A DNA stretch of 15,770 nucleotides from Phycisphaerae bacterium. Its GTDB lineage: Bacteria > Planctomycetota > Phycisphaerae > Sedimentisphaerales > Anaerohalosphaeraceae. This document shows positions 15,128 through 15,770 of the stretch, piece after piece (position 1 is the stretch's first letter; every line of letters begins with the position of its first letter). The position numbers were made by a program, and so were the translations under genes. The stretch lies in contig JAIPFN010000124.1 of NCBI GenBank assembly GCA_021736615.1, positions 1-15,770 of the forward strand, given 5' to 3'. The notes beneath the pieces were generated by a model. That model saw nothing but the letters and a program-made list of their open reading frames with translations. It had not been told where the DNA came from and did no database searches.

Positions 15128-15176
15128 TTATTGCTTGGTTATTGGTTATTCCGTGTTGGATGTTGGATATTCAAAA
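15128..15176. repeat. Degenerate heptamer array (7 units, TTGGNTN type)
   Basis: Seven successive 7-base units all begin with TT: TTATTGC, TTGGTTA, TTGGTTA, TTCCGTG, TTGGATG, TTGGATA, TTCAAAA. The period is kept while the unit drifts. It lies in the 216-nt spacer between the cytochrome-like stop and the sigma start, where no gene is seen. Confidence 0.7.
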
Positions 15177-15187
15177 ACCCCAACAAA

Positions 15188-15215
15188 ACAAGCTAAACCC
15201 ACAAAAGTTGTAAGC
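15188..15215. repeat. 28-nt dispersed repeat, copy 2
   Basis: Contains CACAAAAGTTGTAAGC; 24 of 28 positions match 13321-13348. It lies between the two heptamer arrays. Confidence 0.7.
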
Positions 15216-15223
15216 TAAACATC

Positions 15224-15272
15224 ACCTTACACCTTACGCCTTACACCTTTCGCTTTTCGCTTTTCGCCTTAC
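15224..15272. repeat. Heptamer array (7 units, RCCTTAC/GCTTTTC) running into a stop codon
   Basis: Units ACCTTAC, ACCTTAC, GCCTTAC, ACCTTTC, GCTTTTC, GCTTTTC, GCCTTAC without gaps. On the - strand the last-listed unit reads GTAAGGC and supplies the TAA stop (15269-15271) of the cytochrome-like gene. Confidence 0.88.
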
Positions 15273-15770
15273 TCCAAAGTAGGCCGAACAACCTCCCCGC
15301 GCAACTGAGCCTCGCCCCCTTCCTTCTCATAAACCCCATAAAAGATCGAGCAGGAATCCAGCCAAACAGTTATCCGATGCATATCTTCATCAGAAAGCTT
15401 AACATCATGATGTCCCTTTTTCAGCATCTGATAAAGCTTAGAAGCCCGCGCCCCAAACTGCCCCGGCGTAGTCCGCACCGAATTACCATAGCTCCAGAAC
15501 CCGTACTTCTCAGCAAGACTGTGATAAGACGCGTACCACTTATTGCGGCCATTGGCGATAACCTCACTATCCAGCCGCGGCGCCTTATCCGGATGCTTCT
15601 GATGACACCCAAGACAATTCTTCTCCAGCACCGGCTGCACCAGCCGCGGGTAGCTGAAAGGATTCGTCCCGTCAACATCCGGCTTGAGTCTGGAAGGCCC
15701 CCTGCGCATAGCAAGCGGAATAGACCTCATCGCCTGCGGCGCACGCTGTTTGGGCTCATGGCAACCCTGG
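15269..15770 (-). CDS. Planctomycete-type cytochrome c domain protein, C-terminal part (5' partial)
   Basis: The frame is open to the right edge, so the start is outside the window; the ATG at 15730 is internal. About 166 residues are visible. Two haem sites show: QGCHEP at the very edge, which becomes CxxCH if the next codon is Cys, and CLGCH (39-43 from the internal Met) in PRLVQPVLEKNCLGCH. The rest, GHHDVKLSDEDMHRITVWLDS and FYGVYEK (residues 106-135, shown in part), matches a layout common at the end of large planctomycete proteins, where a PRL-QPVLD-x-C-x2-CH segment precedes a W-(I/L)D-x-(N/C) helix and F-Y-G. Family relatives include the middle region of hydrazine synthase alpha, but also many heterotroph proteins. 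Probably periplasmic, with c-type haem. The size and other domains cannot be seen. It precedes the sigma factor by 216 nt of repeats, so a link to that block is doubtful. Confidence 0.8.
   Translation of the reverse strand, partial: QGCHEPKQRAPQAMRSIPLAMRRGPSRLKPDVDGTNPFSYPRLVQPVLEKNCLGCHQKHPDKAPRLDSEVIANGRNKWYASYHSLAEKYGFWSYGNSVRTTPGQFGARASKLYQMLKKGHHDVKLSDEDMHRITVWLDSCSIFYGVYEKEGGEAQLRGEVVRPTLE

Noticed and set aside
15269..15770. Evidence for anammox metabolism from likeness to hydrazine synthase alpha
   Set aside because: The same C-terminal layout is common in heterotrophic planctomycetes, and no other anammox gene is present.

Overview
The window looks like a chromosomal piece of a Gram-negative planctomycete, most likely of the Phycisphaerae / Sedimentisphaerales type. 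This is inferred from gene content, not from a marker gene: an outer-membrane TonB receptor and LPS-type glycosyl and kinase genes, a VIT/vWA lipoprotein in an operon with a sigma factor and a dockerin-bearing membrane protein, a planctomycete-style CxxCH protein, and AT-rich spacers full of short-period tandem repeats. No rRNA, tRNA, transposase or CRISPR array was seen.

Layout. Positions 1-2663 (+ strand) hold a tight run of envelope genes: the 3' part of a WaaP/InaA-type lipopolysaccharide kinase, a GT4 glycosyltransferase and plsY. From 2715 onward every gene is on the - strand. A Cam-like gamma carbonic anhydrase (2715-3266) converges on plsY. A signalling block follows, read from 10320 down to 3452: TonB-dependent receptor, a secreted YfiR/DUF4154 protein, a 1276-residue CHASE8-HAMP-PAS-GAF histidine kinase whose start overlaps the yfiR-like stop, and a small FmdB zinc-ribbon protein. 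A clear intrinsic terminator at 10441-10465 separates this block from the next one.

The second block, read from 15052 down to 10614, is an ECF-like sigma factor, a single-pass membrane protein with a dockerin outside the membrane (placed like an anti-sigma factor), a secreted cohesin-like beta-sandwich protein, and a VIT + vWA lipoprotein. A truncated cytochrome c-like protein enters from the right edge (15269 onward).

How the genes may work together. In the receptor/YfiR/kinase block, YfiR and the CHASE8-HAMP front end are the parts of the YfiBNR switch, but the usual diguanylate cyclase output is replaced by a histidine kinase, and a TonB receptor takes the outer-membrane place. In the sigma block, a dockerin outside the membrane and a cohesin-like secreted partner from the next gene suggest a calcium-dependent protein-protein contact feeding a sigma/anti-sigma switch. 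This is the best candidate for an undescribed system here; it is inference from gene order and motifs.

The spacers form a second layer. Arrays with a 7-bp period (3374-3436, 3728-3748, 15128-15176, 15224-15272), repeats with a 9-bp period (10544-10570, 10578-10608, 13394-13424, 13451-13472) and a dispersed palindrome family (10487-10511, 14484-14508, 15102-15126) lie close to, or run into, stop codons.
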